DNA from: Zhengitettix transpicula
Lineage: Eukaryota > Arthropoda > Insecta > Orthoptera > Tetrigidae
Length of the DNA: 64,000 nucleotides
Reading direction: 5' to 3'
NCBI GenBank assembly: GCA_037074705.1
Contig: CM073591.1
Span: 186,769,432 to 186,833,431, forward strand
Part shown: one piece after another, positions 44,421-55,680 of the stretch
Numbering within the stretch: position 1 is the stretch's first letter
How the letters are laid out: every line of letters starts with the position of its first letter
Notes under the pieces: model-generated
What the model was told of the DNA's origin: nothing
Seen by the model: only the letters and a program-made list of their open reading frames with translations
Databases searched by the model: none
Translations under genes and position numbers: made by a program

Positions 44421-47234
44421 GAGTTTAATAGCCGATAATTGCAATATTGACGTACTTTTTTAGTACAACTTATATCGAAATATGGTACTTAAACGTTATT
44501 AGAAAAAAACGGGATAAAATTTTATGCTATTTTGGACAATGTAATAACGGGAGATGAGATATAATCATTATTTATCTGGACCATAGGAACGTAGTCAATT
44601 ATTCCTACAGGATTATCCGTACGATAAACATGCATCCAGTCGGAACCTATACAAGAAGAGAAAATCTATGATTTCCACGTTTAATAACACTATAAAAGTT
44701 TTTAACAATTTTAAGTTATTGTAAATGGAGTATATTTCAAAAAAAATAATGTTAACAATCTATATAAAAAGGTTTTTTGTAAAAACTGAAAATATTCTTA
44801 TTTTTAATAAAATTAAATTAGATTTTGTTGATGTATATGGCTAAATTATCGACCGAGAGATTTTTGGTTCAAAATTAATAAAACAGAATTAGTAATTGAG
44901 TTTTAAATATTTTCATTGAGACTAAATACAAACCTGTAGGACAGAAATACTAAAATTCAGAATTAGTCATATTAAATTTATGTTTCAAGAGTTTCGTAGT
45001 GTTTTTGTTTCTATATTAATTTCTCCTTTTTCATTGTCGTGGTAATTACTTTTGTAGATTACAAGGGTCTGTCTACGATAGCTTTAATAACTGTCTCTGT
45101 ATGTTGCCGTTCATAGAGTGTAGACAATATGTCTCAATTTTTTTTATAATTCTTGAGGTAAGCCTTTAGCCGTTCTACCGCAACTGCTCATTCATTTTAT
45201 TTTTAGTTCAAGTCCCTACTGATTATTTTTGAAACAATTTTTTTCTCCTGCTGTTGACTCAATTATGAATATAATTCGACTGTGTAAAGTCTTCATGAAT
45301 ATAAATGAATAATTTGCACTTTATATCATTTTAAAATGTGAAGTGGCAGACTGGCGACTGTTGCATATATTCCATTAAATCCTATTACCCTATTACTGAT
45401 CGTTCCGTCACTAGTCTCCAGCATAGTAAACACACACTGCACATTTGCCAAATAAATTTGTGAAGATTCATTTTATTTGTCGATAGTGGTATAATGATCG
45501 TTGTTAGTTGGCAGTCACTTAACGGTCATTTTGTTCGTTTCATCGCTGTAAATCTCTCACTGACGATGATAATAGTCATTGGACCACTATAAAAGGTTTG
45601 TTATAAACAGAAATAGTGTAATATGTTAAATTTTATTTCAGGAAAACGTTCATACCGTTATTTATCGATTTCCAAATGAATGATTTGCCACAAAGGTTTG
45701 TTATAACTAGGGTAAAACATACTCGGGTAGATTCAAGATCTTTAAACGACTTCTATTTCTCGCGGCAATCCTAATTTGTTTAGTTTCCTGGTTTCACACC
45801 AGACTATTTTTTGGTTATTACAAACCTGTGAGTAATTAATCGTGGTGTCATCCTATCTCAACGTAGGGCAGTATTTATGCTACTTTATGTATAAAATAAG
45901 TAAATAAAAGAGTGGAACCAGTGTAAATGAGACTCATGGTAATAACGTTAAAACAAGAAAATGGAATGAGTTGTTTGGAAAAGACGTAGAAGTGTCAAGA
46001 TTGTATTGTTTAAAGAGATTGTGCTAGATTTAGGTAGGAAGGAAAGAAAATTCAAAGAGAAGGAGTAGTTGAAGACCGACGTTTCGAACAATAGAGTTCT
46101 GTGACGCTATGAACAGAGGACGGAGACGAATTAGGTGTCAAATATTACAGAGGAAATTCCACTTGTTAATGCTGGATGGTGAGAACTTCATGATGAAGTG
46201 TAATGAACTAAACTAAGAATGAACCAGACCGTTAACCAAATATCAGAGATTTTAAAGCTAGGGCAACATTTCAGCATTACAAGCACGCGACATCTTTAAT
46301 TTTTTCCATCAATGTCATTAATTTTGGTGAAAATTGAAATCTATCGGATAAATTTGATTGCTTATTTATCTTATCCGGAGATGTATCTAATGTTAAATTA
46401 TTTTTATGAAGACACTGGTTTTTGTTTTCTGCTGATTGCCAAGAAGTCGAGTACATTTAAAATAGAATTTATATTGTATACTTCTCTATTGCAAAAATGA
46501 AATATTATTTTGAAATTATCTGTTTTCAGCTTCTCAATTGTAGGAAGAAATCCTGTAGGCCAGGTGGAGCCTGTTTGTGCAAAGCCTTGATCGCTTAAAT
46601 GTGAACCAGTAGAATGCGGAGGAATTGTCGTGTTCATTGTTTCAGGTTCAACTTGTTACTCCGCTAACCTCCACTTTTCGTGTTACATATTCTCTGTTCC
46701 AGTCTGTAACATCAATGCTTGGGAATTCTTTCCTTAATGCTTTTCACATAGATTAATGATCATTCCGTTTTGAGAAACTTATTTCGAAGATACTTTCATT
46801 ATTATGATATATATGGTGATAGTCATAAATCCCTATACAGTGCACACGTATCTGATACGTTTGTATTAATTACACAGGTCTGGAAGTAAAAAACTACATA
46901 GGATTTTTATACATTTAAACAAATTCCACGGCGTCAATTTTTCTTTTGTTACGCTCAAGTTTTTGTTTGCATTTTTGTTAGTATTTTTTATTTTAAAACT
47001 GACTTTAATTCTATCATTTACATCTGGACTTGGCAATAAATAAATAAAAAAGTTAATGGCTGAAGAGAGTAGTGGTACGGATGAGTGGATAAAGGTATTT
47101 TAGCGGTAGAAGGAAGGCCGCATGGTCGTGCCGAAACAAGTTACATACCAGCTGATAGTGCATAATATTACTGGTGAGGTTGAGCATTTTATCTGGGGTA
47201 CTAGGAATAAATATAAACAACTTGCTGTTGGTTA
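44421..47234. other. 2.8 kb without recognised gene
   Basis: AT-rich. One short PLE-like string, GACGTTTCGAAC...GTTCTGTGACGC at 46077-46105, reads on the minus strand as GAAC-TCTATT-GTTC-GAAACGTC, a small hairpin followed by GAAAC. Nothing else can be supported. Confidence 0.45.
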
Positions 47235-48034
47235 GATCATGTTTCAACTAGCTAAAGTTCTTGAGAAAATCAAATCTCAAGAGCATGAATGGATCGTTTG
47301 TGGAGATTTCAAAATACTAACCATGTAGTTGGGTCAGCAGGAAGGTTATAAAAATATCCTTGCTTTATTTATTAATGGGGTAGTAGAGCCAGACAGCTGC
47401 AGTAGACAAAACTGACTGGACAGTTTAACCCTCAGCTAGAAAACGCCATCAATACTCCAGAAAATGTGTTAAATTGGTGTTCATAAATATCAGTTTGCCA
47501 AACCAGTGTCAAGAGATGGGAATTGTTTCAGATTTTTGTGTTCCAAGTTCCCGAAACTGTCTACAGCCAAGTTAAAAGAAGGAGTTTTCACTGGCCCCGA
47601 CATAAGGAAACTTTTATATGATCCCCTCGGTTTATAACAATGGAAGAAATGGAAAGAAAGAAGCGTGAGACTGTTTCAAGAATGTATTGTTAAGTTTTTG
47701 GGAAGTACTAAGGATCCTCACTACAAAACCATTGTACAACGCATGCAATATCAGCTTAGAACTTCATTTCTTACACTCCTACATTGAAAACTTCGTATCC
47801 TACCGTGAAGAACAGGCTGAAAGATTTCACGAGGATGTCCGTGACAGCGACAGACGTTACCGAGGAAAATGTTAGGAATATGTTAGCTGACTACTATTGG
47901 ATTCTCAATCGAGAAACCAGAGAAGGAAATAGGAAACGAGTTCGGAGAAGCATCAGAGAGAAGAAGAAAAGGTTTCATAGAAAAAAGAGTAGACCAATAA
48001 TTGTGTATAAATATCAGAAAAAATGTTTTGATTA
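47235..48034 (+). pseudogene. remnant of a multi-copy invertebrate protein
   Basis: Forward frames give, in order, HEWIVCGDFKILTM and LGQQEGYKNI (47290-47360), GNCFRFLCSKFPKLSTAKLK-type reading with EGVFTGPDIRKLLYDP (47520-47625), SFWEVLRILTTKPLYN or its shifted frame FLGSTKDPHYKTIVQRMQY (47690-47760), LHFLHSYIENF and EEQAERFHEDV (47765-47840), then NMLADYYWILNRETREGNRK with a basic end (47880-48030). I recognise the order as that of a repeated protein family in many invertebrate genomes, but I cannot name its function or its mobile element class. At least three frameshifts make it non-functional. Confidence 0.6.
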
Positions 48035-49524
48035 GTTGTAAGAAAATATATTTAGTATATAATTTATTATATGAATAAGTGTTTTTATCAAAAATTTGTT
48101 TTTATTTTGCAAAAAAAACTGTACGCAATGGGATTTTATGGAGGTCATTTTTAGAATGTGCTACCTTTGAAATATATAATTCAGCTAAAATGTCCCTGTT
48201 TTAAAATGCGCCTGGATATTTTTTGACGTGTGTAATTGTATCATATACGAACTCAATGTTATCTCTTAATTTATTAAAGAGTGAATTTGTAAATAAATAA
48301 GCATTGTGAGACGTTTAATACAGGAAAATGAAACAGTATAATTCTATATCAAACTTAACCTTAACAACGACCTTTACTTATCAACATTATTTATGACAAT
48401 GCTGGTGTTCCTGCCTACGGCGAATCCCCGAGTCAAGAATCTGGTCCTGTAAACTGTTTTGGCTTGCCATCGTTGTAGAAGTGTTTTTGATAGTTTTGGA
48501 AAAACAAAATGCGTGCTGTCGGAATCAACAACTACTTCAGGTATGTCGTTTTGAGACTACTGACGCACATACGTCTCTTTCGTAAATTATTAGATGTGTC
48601 TCACCGGGAATGACGTCGAACGAATCGACATTTGTGCCATTCCAACCAAGGACACTAAACAAGTGTCGTAAATCTCTGGTAGGCACGCCAAGGCTAGCAC
48701 CTGGTCGTTGTGCTGGGTCGGCAACTCTGCGAACGAAATAATGTATGTACATCACTCTCAAAGTTCATTTCCTACTCTTACATAAGCAACTCTGCGAGGA
48801 AATAGTCCAGACTTCGGCGACAGTCATTAATGTATTCAATATATCAGGATGGTCTCGGATGAGTGGTTCGAGCAATGCGTCAGAGATTGAGATTCTGACA
48901 GAATGTGGAACCGAATTGCTCGTGATGATGATTTATATATAGTTCCGTTTGGGTCAAACGAACGAAGAATGTTTCCTGTTTTAATATGTTGGAAATCGAT
49001 TTGGAATATCGCGGACGAGAACTCAAAATCATTCCATTTAAACCGTACCAGTTTCTAAATGAATAATTTGATGGCAAAGCTTTAAATTAGATATCTTCTA
49101 TCTCACCAGGATACTTAATTTTAATGTTTAGAATAGATCTAATGGACTGTTGCACCCTTTAAAAGACTCGCAAACGGTGGCGAATCATTTCACAGACGAC
49201 TGCTGAATTATATCTGCAATAGAAAATACTGCTGTACAAACCAATTGTATTTGATCCCTTAGATAAATATCCCAAGGATTGTGGTTGGACCAAACCGAAA
49301 CAATGGATGACAGCCAGTGCATCTCGAACAATGTGCCTAAAATGCGCTGGAGCCGCACATGAATAACCACACAATGCTTCTATAAAAAACAAAGGACAAT
49401 CGGATATATATTTATATGACGGTTTTAATTGTTTTTGTCCTAAAAACTTTTTGTTTGGGGATGTTTTATTCAACTCTTCAAATGACTAAAACTGCGAAAA
49501 CCTTAAGAAATTTTAATAAAATAT
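48035..49524. other. no firmly supported gene
   Basis: A minus-strand frame (48761-48537) reads RPGASLGVPTRDLRHLFSVL, then GWNGTNVDSFDVIPGETHL. It is more protein-like than its neighbours but I do not recognise it. A minus-strand frame at 49473-49159 contains HIVRDALAVIHCFG, faintly like the start of a Helitron replication-protein motif, without support around it. Confidence 0.3.
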
Positions 49525-50022
49525 ATGAGTGGTTCCTAAAGCTCTTTGCCTCGTAGACCACTTGCATGTTTATTAAGTTTCGGGTAGCCCCCCGCCATTC
49601 TAATATTGAATTGTTACAAATTCATCAACTTCAATTGTGTTTTTGACAACTTACAGGTTTGACTGTAGAGTGAAAAAGTTAAAAAAAAACATTAATTCAA
49701 ACCAGAGAAATTGCAAATCTCGTAAAAATTATAATATAAAATAACTGGACAAAAAATAAATGAGTTTCATTGGAGGAATAATCCTGATTTTTAATAGCAA
49801 ATTTTCTATATTTGAGTTCAATCTTGGTTGGGTTTAGCCTTAAATCTCCTCGATCGGTGATTTCTAATCTGTTTCTTTATTTTATACTAAGATTGCCAAC
49901 TGCGATGAAACCTCTTTCTACGTACAAAGTATGAAGATGGAATAACTATAAAAAAAAACTTTCTCGCGATAGTCCATAATGCATTATAAGTAGTATGTGT
50001 GTTTCTCTGAAGCCAAAATTGT

Positions 50023-50265
50023 TTATATCCTTTTCTTCTTTATTCCGATCAGTTCTTCTTGTAATACGGCAACCGTCCCTGCAATGTCACCGCATAAATC
50101 GATAATACACAGTGGTATTTCCATAGTCAAAATATTCTGAAATCTAATTTCGAAGTATGCGTGAAGCATATTTAAATGTTGAACGTAGGTTGAAACATCA
50201 TCATCCTCATCATCATCAGTTTGTCTGTGGCAAAGTTGGAAACTAGGATAATTCGCGCCGTCCAA
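50023..50265 (-). pseudogene. hAT transposase fragment
   Basis: An 80-codon open frame with FQLCHRQTDDDEDDDVSTYV, then RFQNILTMEIPLCIIDLCGD and LQEELIGI. It corresponds to the late part of the transposase, before the dimerisation region, in ZBED-like hAT families. Truncated at both ends by frameshifts. Confidence 0.7.
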
Positions 50266-50699
50266 TATTTTGCTTCATTACCTTAATTCTGACAAGAAAT
50301 GTTGAAATTATGTAAAAAAAATTTCATCAAATTTAGACTGTTACCCTGGAGCTGCAAGTTAACCTCATTAAATTTAGTGAAGAAATCTGCTAAATAAGCA
50401 ACGTTTAAGTATTTTTTTTTTAAAAAAAATTGGATGTTTATCATCCAAAAACTCTAAACTATTTAAAAAACTGAAAAAAATCTTGTAAAACGTACCTTTC
50501 TACGGCCTTCTTTAGTGTGAAGGAGTAAGTTTTCGTCATTTTCTTCACAAAGCTGCGCAAATAACCCAGCAGTCATCGCGTTACTTCAAATTTTGATTAC
50601 AGCGTTAATAATAAATTGAAGTGATTGATGTAATCTAAAACTGAGATTTTTAGCAAGTAAATGATTCAGTTATATCCAATTTTAATGACAAAAAATCTA

Positions 50700-50880
50700 T
50701 TGAACTTATAAAAATTGAGTGTTTCTATTGTAGAAACTGTATCGGTCGAACGAAGAGTAGGCCTCGAACATGAATTAAATAACATATTACAAAATTAAAA
50801 CAACCTTTGGATAAACAATCACTTTTAACAAAACATGTATACATAAATAACCACAGGATTCATTGGGATATTATAAAATG
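50700..50880 (+). pseudogene. nested Penelope-like GIY-YIG scrap
   Basis: Forward reading CFYCRNCIGRTKSRPRT, then HITKLKQPLDKQSLLTKHVY and INNHRIHWDIIK. It matches the middle of a GIY-YIG domain (Y-I-G-R-T, R-x-x-E-H, H-x-x-x-x-N-H), opposite in strand to the surrounding hAT. The Tyr and Ile of the YIG strand are eroded. Confidence 0.6.
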
Positions 50881-51579
50881 ACAGTACAAATGTACTACCT
50901 CTGGTATGTGAATTATTCCCTTCAAGAAAAGCCTAATTTTTGGTCACGACCTGCTTGGCTGGGATCCATTCTCGAGGACCCCCAATTTTTGTTTCCTCTC
51001 TCATTGGCTCCTTGCAGTTCTGAATCGACCCCTTGGGGTCGATTTAGACCACTTTGGGAAACATCTACACTAGACAGCGACGGCTGAGTGAGTCTCCCAA
51101 ACAAACCTTCTCAACAATGTAAAACTGACAGAAAAATAACTGGTTTAAAATAAAACTAGATGCTCGTAAACAAAAAATTTCAAGTAATTAAAGAAAAGAA
51201 GAACCCGGTTTCGACCTTATTTTAAAACAAACGAGAAACACTTCACAATATAAGCAACGAATTAATTCTTGTTAAATTACTTATTTAAAACTTCACCAGA
51301 AAGTCGATAGGCGACTTTGAATATTTGATTGAGAAAAAGGACACGGTGATAAGGAAAGCAATACCTCACTACAAGATTGACAATCACCGTTCGATTCTTG
51401 GCGACAGGAGACTCCTAGAAATCTTTGATGTATTAATCAGAGTATCCGATTGTTCAATTTCGCACACCGTTCGAGTTGTACGTGTAGGTTTGATGGGAGG
51501 ATTAAATGAATTTATTAAAGTACGTACAGGCTAGGCCTCTTTATTAGTTAAATATTAATTTGAAAAATTAGAAATTAAT

Positions 51580-51766
51580 TTTTCTTCTCATTTTCATTTT
51601 TCGCGTACGTCATAACTGATACCAATTTTTTTTGGCTATTGCTTGCCAACCATCTTTCTTCACTTGACGATCTCCATCTATAGTCCATCGCCTTCACGCC
51701 CCATGATGATGGATTTGTGCGAACTTCATCGATAAATTGAATAGTTTTCTCGTTTGACCAATTCAT
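51580..51766 (-). pseudogene. MADF-domain fragment
   Basis: The minus-strand frame begins MNWSNEKTIQFIDEVRTNPS, then MDYRWRSSSEERWLASNSQK. This is the first two helices of a MADF (Myb/SANT-like) DNA-binding domain: the W, the F-I-x-x-x-R-x-x-P and the Y-R blocks, with W-L-x-I changed to WLAS. The third helix (VSVMTYAKNENEKK) looks shifted, so the fragment is probably broken. MADF proteins occur both as insect transcription factors and as the second gene of PIF/Harbinger transposons; the context does not decide. Confidence 0.6.
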
Positions 51767-51779
51767 AAGTGGAATACTG

Positions 51780-52090
51780 AATAATTTTACACAGAGAACA
51801 AAGTGTAATATTAATTAATAACACAGTTGATTGACCTGCAGGTGAAGTCTGGGAACTATTTGACCCGGCAATGTTTTCGTATTTTCGACACAGGGCCGAC
51901 GATGTCACAGGCATTACGCCGGCCAGTACTTAAAATGCTGGCAACATTGCCCTGCAATACTGAAATATTGCTGGGTCATACGTATGTATTGTCGAAAATG
52001 TTGCTGGATTTAGAGCAGTATTGCCCAGCCAATATTGCCGGCCACACAATGAGGGAAAAAGTTGCTCGTTTACAGTCTCCTTTAGATGTA
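51780..52090. repeat. GC-rich stretch with self-complementary words
   Basis: Words such as TTTGACCCGGCAATGTTTTCG, ATTTTCGACACAGGGC, TGCTGGCAACATTGCCCTGC and TTGCCCAGCCAATATTGCCG recur in direct and inverse forms. A 130-codon forward frame across it starts only at TTG and is probably accidental. It may be a small non-autonomous transposon, but edges are not defined. Confidence 0.3.
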
Positions 52091-52823
52091 TTGAAAAATA
52101 TAACTTTTATTGCTTTTATATTTGTGAAATCTGCTATTACTTGTCTAGTAACCAAACTACCTCATATTTCAGATTCTATCGAAGTAATGGATAAATTACT
52201 AGTCTTTGTTGATGCATAATTGCCCTTAAATAATTCTTTCTTATTTTTATATTTTTATTTATACCAAGACAGACTAAGTGTTCATCCAAACAAACTTGTA
52301 AGATATCTGTTAAACTCGGATGACGAAGAGCCTACGCTCAAAAGATTTAAGTCTCTTGATTTTAAAAAAAGATTCACGTGAACAAATACTCTACAAACTT
52401 CTAGTTTTAGTTTGGAAAAATTTTCAATAGAAAGTTTGTCAAAAGAATAACTAAATGTCTCTTTTTAAGACAGATTGTTATAAATAAAATAAATTTAAAA
52501 AAATTAGAATAACAATTATTCTTAATGATATTGATGTGTTTGTTTGGAAAAGTTGTCAATAAATTATTTGTGAAAATATATTGCAAAAGTGTAGGTGAAT
52601 CATTAGACTGATTTTCTAGAAAATTCAACTTTAAAGCATCATTTTCACTGTTGATTTCAACACCGTCCATGTCAGCTTTAACACTCGAATTTTGTTCAAG
52701 ATTCAAATTAAATATTTACAGTGTTTCATCAATTCGTTATGCAGTAACTAAATAATGTACTATTGAAAAAGCCATTATTAAAATATATTTTTTAAAGAAG
52801 GTAATATCGGATCAATTTTTTTT

Positions 52824-53006
52824 TTACAAAAAAGCCTCTACTTTGTAATTGACGTTAGGGTCTAATATAACTTCATCGCGTTGCTCATACAGAAATGGTG
52901 TCGGTTTTCTTCGTGGCCGAAGTGAATTTATTGGTGGTAATTCTGCTTCAGACTTTAGTATGTGACCCACTTCGGTGTTGATCCTTTTTTCAATGCACGT
53001 CCTCAC
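52824..53006 (-). CDS. unrecognised short reading frame
   Basis: A 60-codon minus-strand frame: MRTCIEKRINTEVGHILKSE, then LPPINSLRPRRKPTPFLYEQ, ending KVEAFL. The frame is open upstream to a TTACAG that could be a splice acceptor, which would make this a last exon. The composition is protein-like. Function unknown. It lies 1.1 kb upstream, in minus-strand direction, of the MADF fragment. Another minus-strand frame at 52706-52407 (NLEQNSSVKADMDGVEINSE) is equally unassigned. Confidence 0.3.
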   Translation of the reverse strand: MRTCIEKRINTEVGHILKSEAELPPINSLRPRRKPTPFLYEQRDEVILDPNVNYKVEAFL

Positions 53007-53680
53007 AACCTGTAATAAACTATCCTGTCAAAAATAATCACTCCAAACTTGACTCAATTTTTTTTATGAACAGTGTGGTGACTTACCCGAGAAAATTTCA
53101 TACAAAGTCTGGTTTTCTATTTTTTTTAACTTTGGTTTAAAAAATAATAAGCTTAGTATTTTTTAATCAATTTTTTTATATTAGAAATTGGAATATTAAT
53201 TGCAGCAAAAATATATAAGAAAAGATGTGAATATAGACAAAACAGAGACGATTGAGAAGATTATTTTTAATTTGATTTGATTTATTTATTCCATTAGGCC
53301 TCGAATAAGAAAATAGGATAAGTCACGAGATAAAATTACAATATAATTATTAGAAGCTTCAATAACAATTACTACTTTACATGCACATAACTAAAAATCG
53401 GGAACATTTTACAGATCGAAGATTTTCCCGGAGAATATGTTGTATAAGTAATTCTTGGGCTTCCAAAGAGAATTAAATACTCTGAAACCTTTTTCGTATG
53501 ACAAATTAGTATCATGCATTGTTTTCAAAAATGACGTAAATTCTCGAAAATTTGACGAAAGATTACTTGCACTTCGTTCGATATAATTTCGTAATCGAGA
53601 TGCATTATTCAATGCATAATTTTATGCTCTACAATTTATTACTGAGCATTATTTTCGATAGAATGCTTCATGCTTTTGCT

Positions 53681-53782
53681 ATTAGTGAAAAACTGAAAAG
53701 TTCTGCAAAATTTCGTGGTTTTTAGGCCACAGAAACTTTTCCCCCCTGATTTTCGAATTGTAACCTTAGTTTTTCACTAATG
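53681..53782. repeat. small inverted repeat
   Basis: ATTAGTGAAAAACT (53681-53694) and AGTTTTTCACTAAT (53769-53782) are perfect inverted copies about 100 bp apart. Possibly a tiny MITE. Confidence 0.75.
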
Positions 53783-53854
53783 GTCATAATATATACAAGT
53801 TGAGGAAAAAATTAAAAATCCCGACCTTTTTCTCGCTGAGGTCTGTTTTTTGGT

Positions 53855-53930
53855 CATAGCTACTGGGTTAGAGCGTGGACTATACGACTAGGAGAAAGGG
53901 TTTGTGTTCTTAGCGAGTGAGAGTCCTTCA
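53855..53930 (+). repeat. possible tRNA-derived SINE head
   Basis: TAGCTACTGGGTTAGAGC resembles a tRNA D-arm/A box and GGTTTGTGTTC, about 40 bp on, a degenerate B box. No acceptor stem pairs, so it is not a functional tRNA. Confidence 0.3.
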
Positions 53931-54715
53931 CTACCCGGAAGTGCGATCTCTTCTGGGAATCACAAGCTAACGAACTAATAGGATAGTGGCTCAAATTTTG
54001 GAAAGTTATCAATAAATTAAAAGAAATATACGATCTGTATACGTGGTCGATTATATTACATACTTTCAATATATTTGAATATGTGCTTTAAACGAAACGT
54101 CTGTTTTAAATGATTCTAAAAGTCGCCTCGAGTAGATGTTAACGCGTCTTACACTGATTCTATGATAAATAAATATCTGACTCGTGAATAATACAATCTT
54201 AATTATTTATAACAAAAAATCAACACAAATATTTTATCTGGCCCCATCTTCAGCTGAAATAATTAACCCGGCTAGTTCATGGAACATTACACTATTGTAC
54301 AGATATTTAAGATTCTTCACGTGGGTGTGGACCATTCGCCATTTACCTCCGTCCATATCAGCTTATAAACAGAATTCCACACTTTCACTTATTTATACGA
54401 TACCCAATTTTATCGTAATGATGACCCCACCCCGTTGGTTGAGTCCAGTAGATCTGCATTGGCGAACTTCGTCACTCTGACGTCATCCAGCGTGTGAACA
54501 TTCTCCCCAAAACACGTTCGCAGAATATACATCATTATAAATTATAATAAAACCACAAATTTTAATAAAATTATCCAATGGATATATAGTATGTATATTA
54601 ATATTTGACATGTATTTAACCTTTTCAACTATTTAATTAAATATTATCTTTAATAGCGTCTTTGGTCTTTATAATAAAATACGAAAACAATACTTTTTTT
54701 AGGGTAACAATCTAC

Positions 54716-55680
54716 ATTATGGTAATGCACGGTGGTGGCAACTCTCCTTTAACAGCATAGGAATGGATTGAATGTATAATTGTACAGGAAGATAGCCAAG
54801 GGACCCCGGGCTGTAGTTTAAGGATCCTACCCGGCATTCAGCTAAAAGTGATGCAGGACAAACCCCAAAAAACCTGCATCAGGTAGGTCAGGGGCTTGAA
54901 ACTTGTCTCACGCACTTCCGATAGAGGGTTTTGCTGTGGGGACGCAGTATCCCTCTCCGTGCCTCCACAAGTTTGGGACACAGCTGGCTGACTGTTCCAA
55001 AGGGAATAGAAAGCAACTCTTACCGTATGTCCGAGGTCAGCGATCCCGGAATATACACCTCTCAAAACGGACCGAAGTGCCTCGGCTTATGGGAACCTTA
55101 GTTCAAAAAGGGAGAGAGGAAAAGTCATCCACAAAAATTGGCCTCCCAGTCTCTCCAGAAATGTCTGCTAGCGAGAGAACAGCTCTTACATGCTTCGTCG
55201 TTCGGGGATGCGGCAATACCTTTTTTGTAGAGTAACTGGCTACCTGAGGGTGAACATAGTTTTTTTTAGGTTATAAATAGGGTAATCCAACCACATGGTG
55301 GCAACTCCCCTCATATAGCATAGGAAAGGGATTTGAAAGGGGCGATGCGGAAGGGTAGAGGAAGGTAGCCAAGGGTTAACTAGGGCCCCCGAGCTATAGT
55401 TTAAGGATCCTACCTGGCATTCCCTTAAAAGTAATGGAGGGACAACCCTAGAAAAACCTGCATCTGGTAGGTCGGGCATTGGTACTTCTCCCACCCCCTT
55501 CCGATAGTGGGAGAAGAGTTTGCTGTGGGGACGCAGCATTCTCTTCTCCGGACCTCGACCAGTTTAGGAGGCAGCTGGCCGACTTTTCCAATTGGAACAG
55601 CGAACAACTCTTACCGTATGCCCGAGGTCTGTGACCGCGGAACATAAACCTCTCAAAACAGGCCGAGATGCCTTTGCTTT
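54716..55680 (-). repeat. satellite-like repeat, about 1.75 units, inverted relative to 36.3 kb
   Basis: Two units with GGTGGCAACTC...AGCATAGGAA at 54731 and 55300, CCAAGGG...TTTAAGGATCCTACC at 54796 and 55368, TTTGCTGTGGGGACGCAG at 54930 and 55518, and CTCAAAACGG/CAGG...GCC at 55060 and 55650. Spacing is about 555-590 bp. The units differ clearly from each other, and the second is closer to the copy at 36273-36947. Several minus-strand frames here are accidental. Confidence 0.8.

Larger units (their letters stand above)
49525..51066 (-). mobile_element. hAT element remnant
   Basis: The left end GAGTGGTTCCTAAAG and the right end CTTTGGGAAACATCT are degenerate hAT-type inverted ends, and the right end is preceded by CGACCCCTTGGGGTCG. 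On the minus strand, pieces of a ZBED/GTF2I-type hAT transposase appear in order: AYLADFFTKFNEVNLQLQG (near 50395-50340), the frame 50265-50023 with YVQHLNMLHAYFEIRFQNIL and DIAGTVAVLQEELIGI, and further decayed sequence to about 49790. The catalytic part is missing. A Penelope scrap lies inside at 50700-50880. No matching target duplication was found. Confidence 0.65.

Noticed and set aside
49159..49473. Possible Helitron replication-protein start (VRDALAVIHCFG)
   Set aside because: Only about a dozen residues resemble it, the frame breaks immediately afterwards, and no helicase motif or hairpin end was seen.
51827..52219. 130-codon forward frame
   Set aside because: Starts only at TTG and crosses a stretch of self-complementary repeat words. 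No homology recognised.
53855..53930. Functional tRNA gene
   Set aside because: A- and B-box-like words exist but no acceptor or anticodon stem pairs well. At most a SINE head.
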